The notes under the pieces: model-generated
Databases searched by the model: none
The model's input: only the letters and a program-made list of their open reading frames with translations
Told to the model about the DNA's origin: nothing
From: Leclercia sp. 29361
Lineage (GTDB): Bacteria > Pseudomonadota > Gammaproteobacteria > Enterobacterales > Enterobacteriaceae
Assembly (NCBI RefSeq): GCF_011290365.1
Contig: NZ_CP049786.1
Span: forward strand, 3,038,001 to 3,102,000
Length of the DNA stretch: 64,000 nucleotides
Direction: 5' to 3'
Shown here: piece after piece, positions 27,736 through 37,500 of the stretch
Layout of the letters: each line of letters starts with the position of its first letter
Position numbering within the stretch: the first letter of the stretch is position 1
Position numbers and translations under genes: made by a program

Positions 27736-28419
27736 TTAAATAGTGACGTGATGGGTCGCTCCGACGCCACCAAAGTCATTAATCAGTTTGAATGTGACAG
27801 GCCCGGAACTGACCCCAGTCGGCAGTGAAAATGTGGCCGATGCCCCCGGCGCAACATAGGTCGGCTCAGGCACCTTTTTTCCCGCAACGGTAATCTCATT
27901 AAAATTCATGTAGTAATTTCCCGGATTACTCACTGAAATATGATTCGCGGATATTTTCCATAGCAGTTGCTGAGCAAAGTCCTCAGGATCTTTTCTTTTT
28001 AATGAAGCTGGGCGATAAATTAATTTGATGCGCGTTTTCACCGCAATCTGCAGTGAGTTGGCCTTTTTTTCTGCCGCAGGAATGGCCTTGATATTTAACC
28101 AGTACATGGATTCTTTATTGTCCGGCACATTCCCCGCCCGAACTATCCGCATCACATTCTCCTGACCGCGATCCAGCCGGTACAAAGGCGGTGTAATAAT
28201 AAAGGGGATTTTCCCGGGGCTATTGTCCAGGTTATCAAACCATGACTGAATAAGATAAGGAACGTTATCCGGATTAGACACGCCTATGGCCGCTTCCTTT
28301 TTCCCGCCGTCGTAAATCACGCGCGTTCCGCCGATATTCACGCCCGCATAGACTGACGATACGTAAAATAGCGCCAGCAAACCTGGAAGAAAGGCACTCC
28401 TGAAATGTTTCATAAACAT
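27736..28419 (-). CDS. Periplasmic fimbrial chaperone (FimC/PapD family)
   Basis: A 227-residue chaperone with a signal peptide ending VYA. The first Ig-like domain has GGTRVIYDGGKKEAAIGVSN and the conserved ..PYLIQSWFDN.. strand; the hallmark PLYRLDRGQENVMRIV includes the basic residue that anchors subunit C-termini. A second domain follows (KLIYRPASLKRK). It is the promoter-proximal gene of the cluster, 38 bp before the usher. The start is either 28419 or 28413; neither has a strong ribosome-binding site. Confidence 0.9.
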   Translation of the reverse strand: MFMKHFRSAFLPGLLALFYVSSVYAGVNIGGTRVIYDGGKKEAAIGVSNPDNVPYLIQSWFDNLDNSPGKIPFIITPPLYRLDRGQENVMRIVRAGNVPDNKESMYWLNIKAIPAAEKKANSLQIAVKTRIKLIYRPASLKRKDPEDFAQQLLWKISANHISVSNPGNYYMNFNEITVAGKKVPEPTYVAPGASATFSLPTGVSSGPVTFKLINDFGGVGATHHVTI

Positions 28420-28530
28420 CGGTGGTTTTAATAAGCTGATTAATAAGTCGGCAGAGTATTTATCTTTTTATTAAAACCAACAATTCAAGCTCAGCGTAAT
28501 TTTACGCTAACGGATGCTTTACCTGCCTGA

Positions 28531-28576
28531 AAAGCACAAAGCCCGCTGAAGTCTCCTTCTGCGGGCTTTGTGCTTT
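28531..28576. terminator. Long bidirectional hairpin between erfK and the fimbrial cluster
   Basis: A perfect 16-bp inverted repeat, AAAGCACAAAGCCCGC / GCGGGCTTTGTGCTTT, around a 14-base loop. It lies 11 bp after the erfK stop codon on the minus strand. It has no long T run, so termination strength is uncertain. Confidence 0.6.
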
Positions 28577-28587
28577 AACTGTCTGGC

Positions 28588-29541
28588 TTACTGGCTGGAG
28601 GTCATCATCAGCGGCGTGCTTTGCGCCCCGAAGCCGATATTCACCGGCATCCCCGACCGACGCTCTAGCGCCCCGCTCACCCGTACGGCATCCACATCCG
28701 CCCCGTTAAGCTGCGCGCGTAGCGCAGGCGTCATTGGCAGCGGCACTTTATTGGTGGATTCAAACTCCGCGCGATTACGCGACAGCGGTTCGTGGACTTC
28801 CACCCAGCGGCTGCCGTCCGGCTCGGTGGTGACTTTCACCGGCTGATCGATCAGCTGCACCCGCGTCCCCACCGGGACATTATCGAACAGGTACTTAATA
28901 TCGTCGTTACGCAGACGTATACAGCCCTGGCTGACGCGCAGCCCGATACCAAAGTTAGCGTTGGTGCCGTGAATGGCGTACAGCCTGCCAATATAGAGGG
29001 CATACAGCCCCATCGGGTTGTCCGGACCAGCGGGAACAAACGCGGGCAGGGTTTTGCCCTCTTTGGCGTAGGCGCGACGGGTGTTTGGCGTTGGTGACCA
29101 GGTTGGCCCGTCCTGCTTGCGCTCGACAGCGGTCACCCAATTACGCGGCGTCTCCCGTCCGGCTTCACCAATGCCGATAGGGAAGATCTCCACGGTGTTG
29201 CTTCCCGGCGGATAATAGTACAGACGCATTTCCGCCACGTTCACCACAATCCCCTCCCGCACCGTGGGCGGTAAGATAAGCTGCTGGGGCACCACCAGCT
29301 GCGAGCCAGATTTAGGTAAAAACGGATCGGCTCCCGGGTTGGCCTCCAGCATATTGCTCAGCCCCTGCCCGTACTGCGCCGCAAAGGCCTCGAGCGGCAA
29401 CTTATTGTCAGCCGGAACGGTGATCACCTGGGGGCTCCCCACCAGACGACTTCCTTCCGGCGGCAACGGGTAACTCACCGCCAGCGCACTCTGACTGACC
29501 AGTAATGCGGCATAACAGCCCAAAATAGTACTACGGCGCAT
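28588..29541 (-). CDS. erfK: L,D-transpeptidase LdtA (ErfK)
   Basis: A 317-residue periplasmic L,D-transpeptidase that anchors Braun lipoprotein to peptidoglycan. A signal peptide ends [15 protein letters not shown] LysM-like region (about 40-95, [20 protein letters not shown]) precedes the YkuD catalytic domain with [10 protein letters not shown] and the active-site Cys in [11 protein letters not shown]. It matches E. coli ErfK almost throughout, with a slightly different C-terminal tail. The start at 29541 was set by alignment (MRRSTIL) and the GGAAGGGA upstream; an ATG at 29544 is immediately adjacent. Confidence 0.94.
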   Translation of the reverse strand: MRRSTILGCYAALLVSQSALAVSYPLPPEGSRLVGSPQVITVPADNKLPLEAFAAQYGQGLSNMLEANPGADPFLPKSGSQLVVPQQLILPPTVREGIVVNVAEMRLYYYPPGSNTVEIFPIGIGEAGRETPRNWVTAVERKQDGPTWSPTPNTRRAYAKEGKTLPAFVPAGPDNPMGLYALYIGRLYAIHGTNANFGIGLRVSQGCIRLRNDDIKYLFDNVPVGTRVQLIDQPVKVTTEPDGSRWVEVHEPLSRNRAEFESTNKVPLPMTPALRAQLNGADVDAVRVSGALERRSGMPVNIGFGAQSTPLMMTSSQ

Positions 29542-29778
29542 CATTCCCTTCCTCTGTCGCTCCACGTATCAGATAAGCATAGCCTTGTTGCTGCGTTTAT
29601 CGCCAGATAACCACGCATCATGTCGATAAATATCACCCGTTTAGCTCACGCCAGGATAAAAACGTTTTCACCTGCCTGCTGTCGGGGTAGTCTCATACCC
29701 GTCGCTATTTTCAGGCGGCCGCAATGTGAGTGATCTTCTCCCTATACCTATAAGAAAATAACGTCAGACAGGACCACT

Positions 29779-31089
29779 ATGGACACCACCCTCGCATCCC
29801 CGTCCCCCGATGGGACAGCACCATCGCTTCATCGCGCGCGCCGCGCGGCCCTCGGCAGTTTTGCCGGTGCGGTTGTCGACTGGTACGATTTTCTGCTGTA
29901 CGGCATTACCGCCGCGCTGGTCTTTAACCGCGAATTTTTTCCGCAGATAAGCCCGGCGATGGGCACGCTCGCCGCCTTTGCCACCTTTGGCGTCGGCTTT
30001 CTGTTCCGCCCGCTCGGCGGGGTGATCTTCGGCCACTTTGGTGACAAACTGGGCCGCAAACGGATGCTGATGCTGACGGTGTGGATGATGGGCATCGCCA
30101 CCGCGCTGATTGGTATTCTGCCCTCCTTTACCGCGATTGGCTGGTGGGCACCGGTGCTGCTGGTTACCCTGCGCGCCGTTCAGGGCTTCGCCGTCGGCGG
30201 CGAATGGGGAGGCGCGGCGCTACTGTCGGTAGAGAGCGCCCCGGCGCGTAAAAAAGCCTTCTACAGCAGCGGGGTCCAGGTGGGTTATGGCGTTGGCCTG
30301 CTGCTCTCCACCGGGCTGGTCTCGCTGATCAGCACGCTTACCACCGACGAGCAGTTCCTGAGCTGGGGCTGGCGAATCCCATTCCTGTTCAGCATCGTGC
30401 TGGTGCTGGCGGCCCTGTGGGTGCGTAAAGGGATGGATGAGTCCGCCGAATTCGAGCAGCAGCGTCAGCAACCCGCCGAAAAACGCCGTCTGCCGGTGAT
30501 GGATGCGTTGATCCGCCATCCGGGGGCGTTTCTGAAAATCATCGCCCTGCGCCTGTGCGAACTGCTGACGATGTACATCGTCACGGCTTTTGCTCTGAGC
30601 TACTCCACCCAGAACCTCGGCCTGCCCCGCGAGCTGTTTCTCAATATTGGCCTGCTGGTGGGCGGTATCAGCTGCCTGACCATTCCCTGCTTTGCGTGGC
30701 TGGCAGACCGCTTTGGTCGCCGTCGTGTCTATATCACCGGCGCGCTAACCGGGGCCCTTAGCACCTTCCCGTTCTTTATGGCGCTTGAAGCCCAGTCGGT
30801 GTTCTGGATTGTGGTGTTCGCTATCCTGCTGGCGAATATCGCCCATGACATGGTGGTGTGCGTTCAGCAGCCGATGTTTACCGAAATGTTTGGCGCGAGC
30901 TACCGCTACAGCGGCGCGGGTGTGGGCTACCAGGTGGCGAGCGTGGTGGGCGGCGGGTTTACGCCGTTTATTGCCGCTGCGCTGGTGACCTTTTCCGGCG
31001 GGGACTGGCACAGCGTGGCCATCTATCTGCTGGCCGGATGTTTGCTCTCTGCCGCCACGGCTCTGCTGATGAAACCGGCTTCATCCTGA
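29779..31089 (+). CDS. shiA: Shikimate:H+ symporter ShiA
   Basis: A 436-residue major facilitator (metabolite:H+ symporter family) with 12 membrane helices. Signatures: SFAGAVVDWYDFLLYG in helix 1, FGHFGDKLGRKRMLMLTVW between helices 2 and 3, and WLADRFGRRRVYI in the second half. It is a near-identical match to E. coli ShiA, which imports shikimate and whose mRNA is activated by RyhB under iron starvation. The 213-bp upstream gap could hold the long leader used for that control, but I did not identify the pairing site. Confidence 0.95.
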   Translation: MDTTLASPSPDGTAPSLHRARRAALGSFAGAVVDWYDFLLYGITAALVFNREFFPQISPAMGTLAAFATFGVGFLFRPLGGVIFGHFGDKLGRKRMLMLTVWMMGIATALIGILPSFTAIGWWAPVLLVTLRAVQGFAVGGEWGGAALLSVESAPARKKAFYSSGVQVGYGVGLLLSTGLVSLISTLTTDEQFLSWGWRIPFLFSIVLVLAALWVRKGMDESAEFEQQRQQPAEKRRLPVMDALIRHPGAFLKIIALRLCELLTMYIVTAFALSYSTQNLGLPRELFLNIGLLVGGISCLTIPCFAWLADRFGRRRVYITGALTGALSTFPFFMALEAQSVFWIVVFAILLANIAHDMVVCVQQPMFTEMFGASYRYSGAGVGYQVASVVGGGFTPFIAAALVTFSGGDWHSVAIYLLAGCLLSAATALLMKPASS

Positions 31090-31159
31090 TACTTTAGTTT
31101 CACATCCAGGTGACATACTATCGGTGAACGCCGTACACCTGTGGAACAAGGAGACAGAG

Positions 31160-32614
31160 ATGAATAATAAGGGCTCCAGCCTGACCCCGGCTCAGGCACT
31201 GGAAACGCTGGATGCGCTGTACGACCAGGCGGTCAACGCCTTACGCAGCGCCATCAGCGAGTATATTAAAGACGGAACGCTCCCGGATGCAGAGGCCAGA
31301 ATGAATGGCCTCTTTGTTTATCCTTCGCTTTCCGTGACCTGGGATGGTAGCGCCACCAATACGCCGAAGACCCGCGCCTATGCGCGATTCACCCACGCTG
31401 GCTGCTACTCCACCACCATTACCCGGCCGACGCTGTTTCGCCCGTATCTGGAAGAGCAGCTGACGCTGCTGTATCAGGATTACGGCGCCCACATCACCGT
31501 CGAGCCGTCGCGGCATGAGATCCCCTATCCGTATGTTATCGACGGTTCCGAACTGACGCTGGACCGCTCCATGAGCGCGGGCCTGACGCGCCACTTCCCG
31601 ACCACCGAACTGTCGCAGATTGGGGATGAGACCGCAGACGGGATCTACCATCCGGCGGAGTTTTCCCCGCTGTCGCACTTTGACGCCCGCCGGGTTGATT
31701 TTTCGCTGGCGCGCCTGCGTCACTACACCGGCACTCCGGCGGAACATTTCCAGCCGTTCGTACTGTTCACCAACTACACCCGCTATGTGGATGAGTTTGT
31801 GCGCTGGGGTTGCAGCCAGATCCTCGATCCGGACAGCCCGTACATCGCCCTCTCCTGCGCGGGCGGGATCTGGATCACCGCCGAAACCGAAGCCCCGGAG
31901 CAGGCCATCTCCGATCTGGCGTGGAAGAAGCATCAGATGCCAGCCTGGCACCTGGTCACCGCCGACGGCCAGGGTATCACTCTGATCAACATCGGTGTGG
32001 GCCCATCGAACGCCAAAACCATCTGCGATCACCTCGCGGTGCTGCGTCCGGACGTCTGGCTGATGATTGGCCACTGCGGCGGGCTGCGTGAGAGCCAGCT
32101 GATTGGCGATTACGTGCTGGCCCACGCTTACCTGCGTGACGATCACGTCCTGGATGCGGTGCTGCCGCCGGACATTCCGATCCCGAGCATTGCCGAAGTG
32201 CAGCGGGCGCTGTACGACGCCACCAAAGAGGTGAGCGGCATGCCGGGCGAAGAGGTTAAACAGCGTCTGCGTACCGGGACGGTGGTCACCACCGACGATC
32301 GTAACTGGGAGCTGCGCTACTCGGCGTCGGCGCTGCGCTTCAACTTAAGCCGCGCGGTGGCTATCGATATGGAGAGCGCCACTATCGCCGCCCAGGGTTA
32401 TCGCTTCCGCGTCCCTTACGGCACCCTGCTGTGCGTCTCCGATAAGCCGCTGCACGGCGAAATTAAGCTCCCTGGCCAGGCGAACCGTTTTTACGAGGGG
32501 GCGATCTCCGAGCACCTGCAGATTGGCATTCGCGCCATCGACCTGCTGCGTGCCGAGGGGGATAAGCTGCACTCGCGCAAACTGCGTACCTTTAACGAGC
32601 CGCCGTTCCGCTAA
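31160..32614 (+). CDS. amn: AMP nucleosidase Amn
   Basis: A 484-residue enzyme, exactly the E. coli length, hydrolysing AMP to adenine and ribose 5-phosphate in purine salvage. The C-terminal half is a nucleoside phosphorylase-like domain with IGVGPSNAKTICDHLAVLRP, WLMIGHCGGLRESQ and AIDMESATIAAQG. The start at 31160 (MNNKGS) has AAGGAGA upstream and matches E. coli; twelve extra open codons upstream are leader. E. coli amn is a Pho-regulon member; I see only weak direct-repeat candidates near 31100-31125. Confidence 0.96.
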   Translation: MNNKGSSLTPAQALETLDALYDQAVNALRSAISEYIKDGTLPDAEARMNGLFVYPSLSVTWDGSATNTPKTRAYARFTHAGCYSTTITRPTLFRPYLEEQLTLLYQDYGAHITVEPSRHEIPYPYVIDGSELTLDRSMSAGLTRHFPTTELSQIGDETADGIYHPAEFSPLSHFDARRVDFSLARLRHYTGTPAEHFQPFVLFTNYTRYVDEFVRWGCSQILDPDSPYIALSCAGGIWITAETEAPEQAISDLAWKKHQMPAWHLVTADGQGITLINIGVGPSNAKTICDHLAVLRPDVWLMIGHCGGLRESQLIGDYVLAHAYLRDDHVLDAVLPPDIPIPSIAEVQRALYDATKEVSGMPGEEVKQRLRTGTVVTTDDRNWELRYSASALRFNLSRAVAIDMESATIAAQGYRFRVPYGTLLCVSDKPLHGEIKLPGQANRFYEGAISEHLQIGIRAIDLLRAEGDKLHSRKLRTFNEPPFR

Positions 32615-32632
32615 TCATAAAAAAGGAAAGTT

Positions 32633-34402
32633 ATGCAAACCACATCACCGCTCTCTGCCCTGCGCCAGTGGCTGGAAACCCAGGCGCTGGACGGCATCAT
32701 CGTCCCGCGTACCGATGCCTTTCAGAGCGAGTACTGCCACCCGCATGACGATGTTCTCGCCTGGCTGACCGGCTTTGATGGCTCAGCGGGCCACGCCCTG
32801 ATCCTGCGCGATCGCGCTCTGCTGTTTGTCGACGGACGCTATCAGGTGCAGGCCCGTGAACAGGTTGACCTGGCGGAGATTGAGATCCTGCATCTGCACA
32901 ACGATCCGCTGGCGGACTGGCTGGATCGGCATGTCGGAGCGGGCTCCAGGATTGCCTTTGAAGCCCTGCTGATGACCAACGCTCAGTACGAGGCGCTGAA
33001 CGCCAGCCATTGCGAACTTGTCGCCCTGAAGGATTCGCCGTTCGACAGCCTGTGGCAGGATCGCCCGGCCCCGCCCGTGGGCGCGATCCGCGAGATGCCG
33101 GTCGAGATCAGCGGTGAAAGCAGCGCCGATAAGCGCCAGCGCGTGGCTGCTCTCCTGGCAGAGCGCAATGCCGATTATCTGGCTATCACCCAACCGGACA
33201 ACATTGCCTGGCTGCTGAACGTGCGCGGGAGCGATATTCCCATGAGCCCGGTGCCGAACTCGTTTGCCCTGCTGAGCCGCGACGGCGCGGTGGAGTGGTT
33301 TGTCACCCCTGAGAAAACGCAGGGGCTTTCCGCCTCACTGCTGGAGAGCCTGACGCTGGCCTCTGAAGCCGATTTTCTGCCGCGCAGCCAGCAGCTGTGC
33401 GCCGGGCAGCGGGTGATGGTGGATGCCGATTCTGCTCCTGTCGCCCTGCGCTTTGCCGTTGAGCCGCAGGGAGAGATCCTCTGGCGCGCCGACCCGATCA
33501 CCGCCATGAAAGCGCATAAAAACCCGACCGAGCTGGCGGGCTACCGCGACAGCCACCTGCAGGATGGCGTGGCGTGGGTTAACTTCCTTGCCTGGCTGGT
33601 GCACGAGGTGCCTCGCCGGGAGGCTGCGGGTAATCCGCTCACCGAGCTGGAAGCGCAGGCGCAGCAGCTGATGTTCCGCCAGCAGCGACCGGGCTTTATC
33701 GAGCAGAGTTTTGCCACCATTTCCGCCTCGGCCAGCAATGCGGCGATGTGCCATTACCACTCCAGCGAGCAGACCAATGCGGCCATTACCCGCGCCCATT
33801 TTTATCTGAACGATTCCGGCGGTCAGTACCATAACGGCACCACCGACGCCACGCGTACCCTGGCCTTCGGCCCCCTGAGCGCCCAGTGTCGTCTGCACTA
33901 CACCGCGGTGCTGAAAGGCTTTTTATCGCTTATCTCCCTGCAGTTCCCGTCCGGCACCTGCGGGCATCAGATTGACGCCTTCGCCCGGCGCGGGCTGTGG
34001 GAGCTGGGGCTCGATTTTGATCACGGCACCGGGCACGGCGTGGGCCACCAGCTGCTGATCCATGAGAACCCGCAACGTATCGCGAAGAAGGTCAACCCGT
34101 GGCCGCTGGTGGCAGGCAATATCATCACCATCGAGCCGGGCTACTATCTGGCCGATGAGTATGGGATCCGCATTGAAAATCAGGTGGAGATTGTGGAGAG
34201 CCAGCCGGGCTTCTGCCGCTTCGCCTCGCTGACGCTGGCCCCGATCGACCTGAGTCAGGTGGAGCTGCATCTGCTCAGCGAAAAGGATATCCAGTGGCTG
34301 GATGCGTATCACCAGCAGGTGCGGGAAGTACTTTCGCCACATGTAAACAGCGATGCACGTGCATGGCTGGTTGCGGCGACGGCTCCGGTGCGTGTGCACT
34401 GA
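32633..34402 (+). CDS. Aminopeptidase P (Xaa-Pro aminopeptidase, M24B)-like protein
   Basis: A 589-residue three-domain protein: two creatinase-like N-terminal domains (about 1-300) and a C-terminal pita-bread catalytic domain. Metal ligands are in place: Asp in FYLNDSGGQY, Asp in GTTDATRT, His in HGTGHGVGH, Glu in ITIEPGYY and Glu in IRIENQVEI. The layout matches the long (about 600 aa) eukaryote-type aminopeptidase P rather than E. coli PepP (441 aa). It is probably cytosolic since no signal peptide is seen. It lies 18 bp downstream of amn with its own ribosome-binding site (AAAGGAAAG), so it is likely co-transcribed. E. coli K-12 has no counterpart here. Confidence 0.9.
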   Translation: MQTTSPLSALRQWLETQALDGIIVPRTDAFQSEYCHPHDDVLAWLTGFDGSAGHALILRDRALLFVDGRYQVQAREQVDLAEIEILHLHNDPLADWLDRHVGAGSRIAFEALLMTNAQYEALNASHCELVALKDSPFDSLWQDRPAPPVGAIREMPVEISGESSADKRQRVAALLAERNADYLAITQPDNIAWLLNVRGSDIPMSPVPNSFALLSRDGAVEWFVTPEKTQGLSASLLESLTLASEADFLPRSQQLCAGQRVMVDADSAPVALRFAVEPQGEILWRADPITAMKAHKNPTELAGYRDSHLQDGVAWVNFLAWLVHEVPRREAAGNPLTELEAQAQQLMFRQQRPGFIEQSFATISASASNAAMCHYHSSEQTNAAITRAHFYLNDSGGQYHNGTTDATRTLAFGPLSAQCRLHYTAVLKGFLSLISLQFPSGTCGHQIDAFARRGLWELGLDFDHGTGHGVGHQLLIHENPQRIAKKVNPWPLVAGNIITIEPGYYLADEYGIRIENQVEIVESQPGFCRFASLTLAPIDLSQVELHLLSEKDIQWLDAYHQQVREVLSPHVNSDARAWLVAATAPVRVH

Positions 34403-34441
34403 GAGTAGGGGCTGATGCCTTTGCCTTGCGTCTAAAAGCGA

Positions 34442-34468
34442 AAGCCTGCTTTTAAAGCAGGCTTTTCA
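34442..34468. terminator. Terminator hairpin at the end of the aminopeptidase gene
   Basis: The hairpin AAGCCTGCTTT / AAAGCAGGCTT with a T run on the plus strand. The arms are nearly the same as those of the terminator behind tRNA-Asn copy 4 (41127-41156), so this may be another relic of tRNA-linked recombination. Confidence 0.7.
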
Positions 34469-34588
34469 AATTTAACTCCACTTGCTGGCATTGCCTTAGC
34501 CAGCAAGTGAGTAATCATACTCAATTTAACTTTAAGTTAGCCATATTCTTGGAAATATGAGGTTAAATTTAAAGTAGGATTAATGTTG

Positions 34589-37500
34589 CTAATGTTTACT
34601 GTACCGCGAAACATCTAAAACGAAAACATCAACTAAACCACGTAAATCAACTGGTAATACTGCTTCAATACTAACTTTAAGTTCCTGAGCGGCTTTAATT
34701 CCGTGTGTTTTGCGGCCAGCAACGGTTTCGCTTTCTCCGTACCATATAACAAGAAAGATACCCTGCTGTTCGGCATCAGGATGAATGGAGTAGCGGTCAT
34801 AGAGTTGGGCTGAAGCGGCAGTATATAGTTCTCTGTGCCACTGGCCTTTGACTTCCGTAACGAGCAGTCGTCTTTTTCCGCCAATCAATTTAGATGCTGT
34901 GAAATCACTTCTGTTTTTCCCTTTCAACTGATGCTCAGGAGTAATAGCAATGCTCTGAGGCTGAAGCCTTAAATTCAGGCGTTCCGCAATAATCTCAGTG
35001 GACCTCACCTCATCAAGGCGTTCATTTTTCTCATAGAAGCGGTCTGCCGAGTTAAACTCTCCGCCAGCAATCGCTTTCTGAAAATCATGAAGTTCCTGAA
35101 TAACTAACTGACGCAGGCCCTCAACAGTAACAACTGAGTCACAATCTAGACGTTGGACTATCTCGCCTGGCTTCGGTGGTTCAAAATCCCTGAGTGCTTT
35201 TTTTCTTATCTGATCAGCGTATATGCTTTGCAACTCTTTATGTAGATTGGTGAAACGTGGATTATTAAGAAGACGGTTCAGTACCGGTATTGCATCATCG
35301 GGAGTGTCCGAGTTAATTGACCAAATCAAATCAGTCAAAAAGCGGTAGGCTTTCTCTTCTTTAGGGCTATCACTACCCCAGCTATCAGGCAGATCAACAT
35401 GCAGCCATTGTTCAATAAAAGCATCTAAAATGGCTTCAACCTTAATTGAGGTGAGTACCGGCCAGGCACGGTGCTCACTTCGGCTCATGCGCCCGGAACG
35501 TTCATTAAAATGCAGTAAATTATCTTTGTCAGATTTTAGCCATGCCCAATAAGTATTCGTAATATCCTCAAAAAAGTAGAACTCACGTACCATCCAAAAT
35601 ATTCGCTTGCGTTCAATATCCTCATTTTCTGTCGGATTAGGCCAGCCTAGCATCATATCCGAGCAACGCTTTGCAATAATTTCTTTTAAATCCTCACGAT
35701 CGCCGTATTGAGCAGCAATTTCAAAAAGTGTATCTATTGAGTTAAGGGATAAATCAGTAAAACGACGAAGCCATTCAATGGAAAGTTTAGCGCGTGAATG
35801 ACGAAATACCTCTTCTCCACTTAACATCCAGATTTCAGGGTAAGGGCATGGCTGAGCGAGTTGGGGTTCAACGTACTGTCGGAGATACTTTTCAGCGCTT
35901 TCGCTGTCAGGAAAAATAAGCCGGTCAACTTCCGCCTGTAGGGCATTACGTTGTTCCGTAGAAACTGAGTTGTATCCCATATGAATGTTAGTTCTTAATG
36001 CTGTAAGCAACGCAATATTGACGCATTCTAGATTACCTTCTGCGCGTAAAATCTCCAGACAGGCTGCATATAAAACTATCTCAGAATACCTGTGCTTAGA
36101 TTCACATTGCAGGGCCGCCAGTTCAGGCAGGGTGGGAATCACAGGAGCAATAAAATCCAGACAATTTCTTAATGCTATCCGAACTAGTTTCTCGTCACCA
36201 AATTCTAATTCAATTCTTTCCGGATGCATGAGCACAAGTTCTGCAAAACGCACCAGACAACCCCAGTGACGGCCACATTCTACAATCTCTCTGTTTTCAT
36301 GAACGAATTGTATGTTTCTGGCGTGGATCTCCCTTTGCTTTCGGTCATAACGTTTCATACTTCGGCTATGTCTTAATCTCCAAACCGGACGCTGCTGTTC
36401 GGATAATTTCATCGCATTATTGAATCGGGCCCATTCGCGCATAAATGCGGGTTTGGAAAGGGTATGCTGACGCATTTGTGCCCGCAAATCATCCGGGCCT
36501 TGCTCTTCCCTATTTTTGTAACGTTGATGGTTGACAAGAAAACTCGCCCACAGGTCAACGTTATCTGTTTCAAAGGCCAGATTGAGGATAAATTTATAGT
36601 CATTCCTCCAAAGATGAAGGCCTGAGTGTGAGTGCAGGTGTCCGTCGAATTTCTCTACTTTTATGTTGAATATCTCTTTACGGTCCGTTAATGGCCCGAA
36701 TACATAAGCAATGATCTCCTGACGAAATGTGTCATTTTCCCGAAGCACCTGTACCGATTTGCTTTGACCGGGTTGGCATTGGCGATGAAAATTGAGATTA
36801 CCTATCCATTGCCAGATCCTCACAGGGTCAAATGGTGCTTGAGCCAGTTCAAAATAGCGATCGACCATTGAACCGACGATCTTGCTTATTCCATTACGAC
36901 AATCACACTCATAGGATTTTTTCCCACAGTGGCAATGAAGATTATGGGTTAATTCGTCCAGAAGAAGTTCAAGAGTCTGCTGTGGAAAACAGGAGATTAG
37001 CTTCTTAATAAAATAACGAGTGCCTACCACTCTTTCAAATTGTGCTTTGTGATCGGGATAGAGATTCGCACAGACTCGTAAGAATCCAGAGAGATATGTG
37101 TGGTTAAATTTTTCTGGTCCTGTGACTTCGATGACTTTCGCTGCAATATTGAGTGAAATATGACTGGCTTCGAAAATCAAAACGGCTAAAGTGTCAATGA
37201 AATCGTATTCTTTTACATTGAGTAAGCATATGCTTGCCAAGGTACGGATATGTTCAGACTCGTTTGGGTTTAATGTAAGCTGGCTCAATTCATACACCAA
37301 CTGACTGTTAATCGGAGAGTCTGCCAGAAGTTCTAAAATTAAATCACGTAAATGACCATTATTGCCCATTGTTAAAAGGGGCTTTATTTCTTCAACAACG
37401 TCTTGTGTGAAAAAACCAGCCGCGCTGAACCGACGCCAGAAATCGCTTCGACGAAAGTAAGGATCTGCGGCTTCAATCTCTTTAAGTCGATGAAGGAGCT

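Noticed and set aside
31095..31130. Pho box upstream of amn
   Set aside because: Only loosely spaced TGTCA/TGTGA-like half-sites on the minus strand; too weak to list although E. coli amn is in the Pho regulon.
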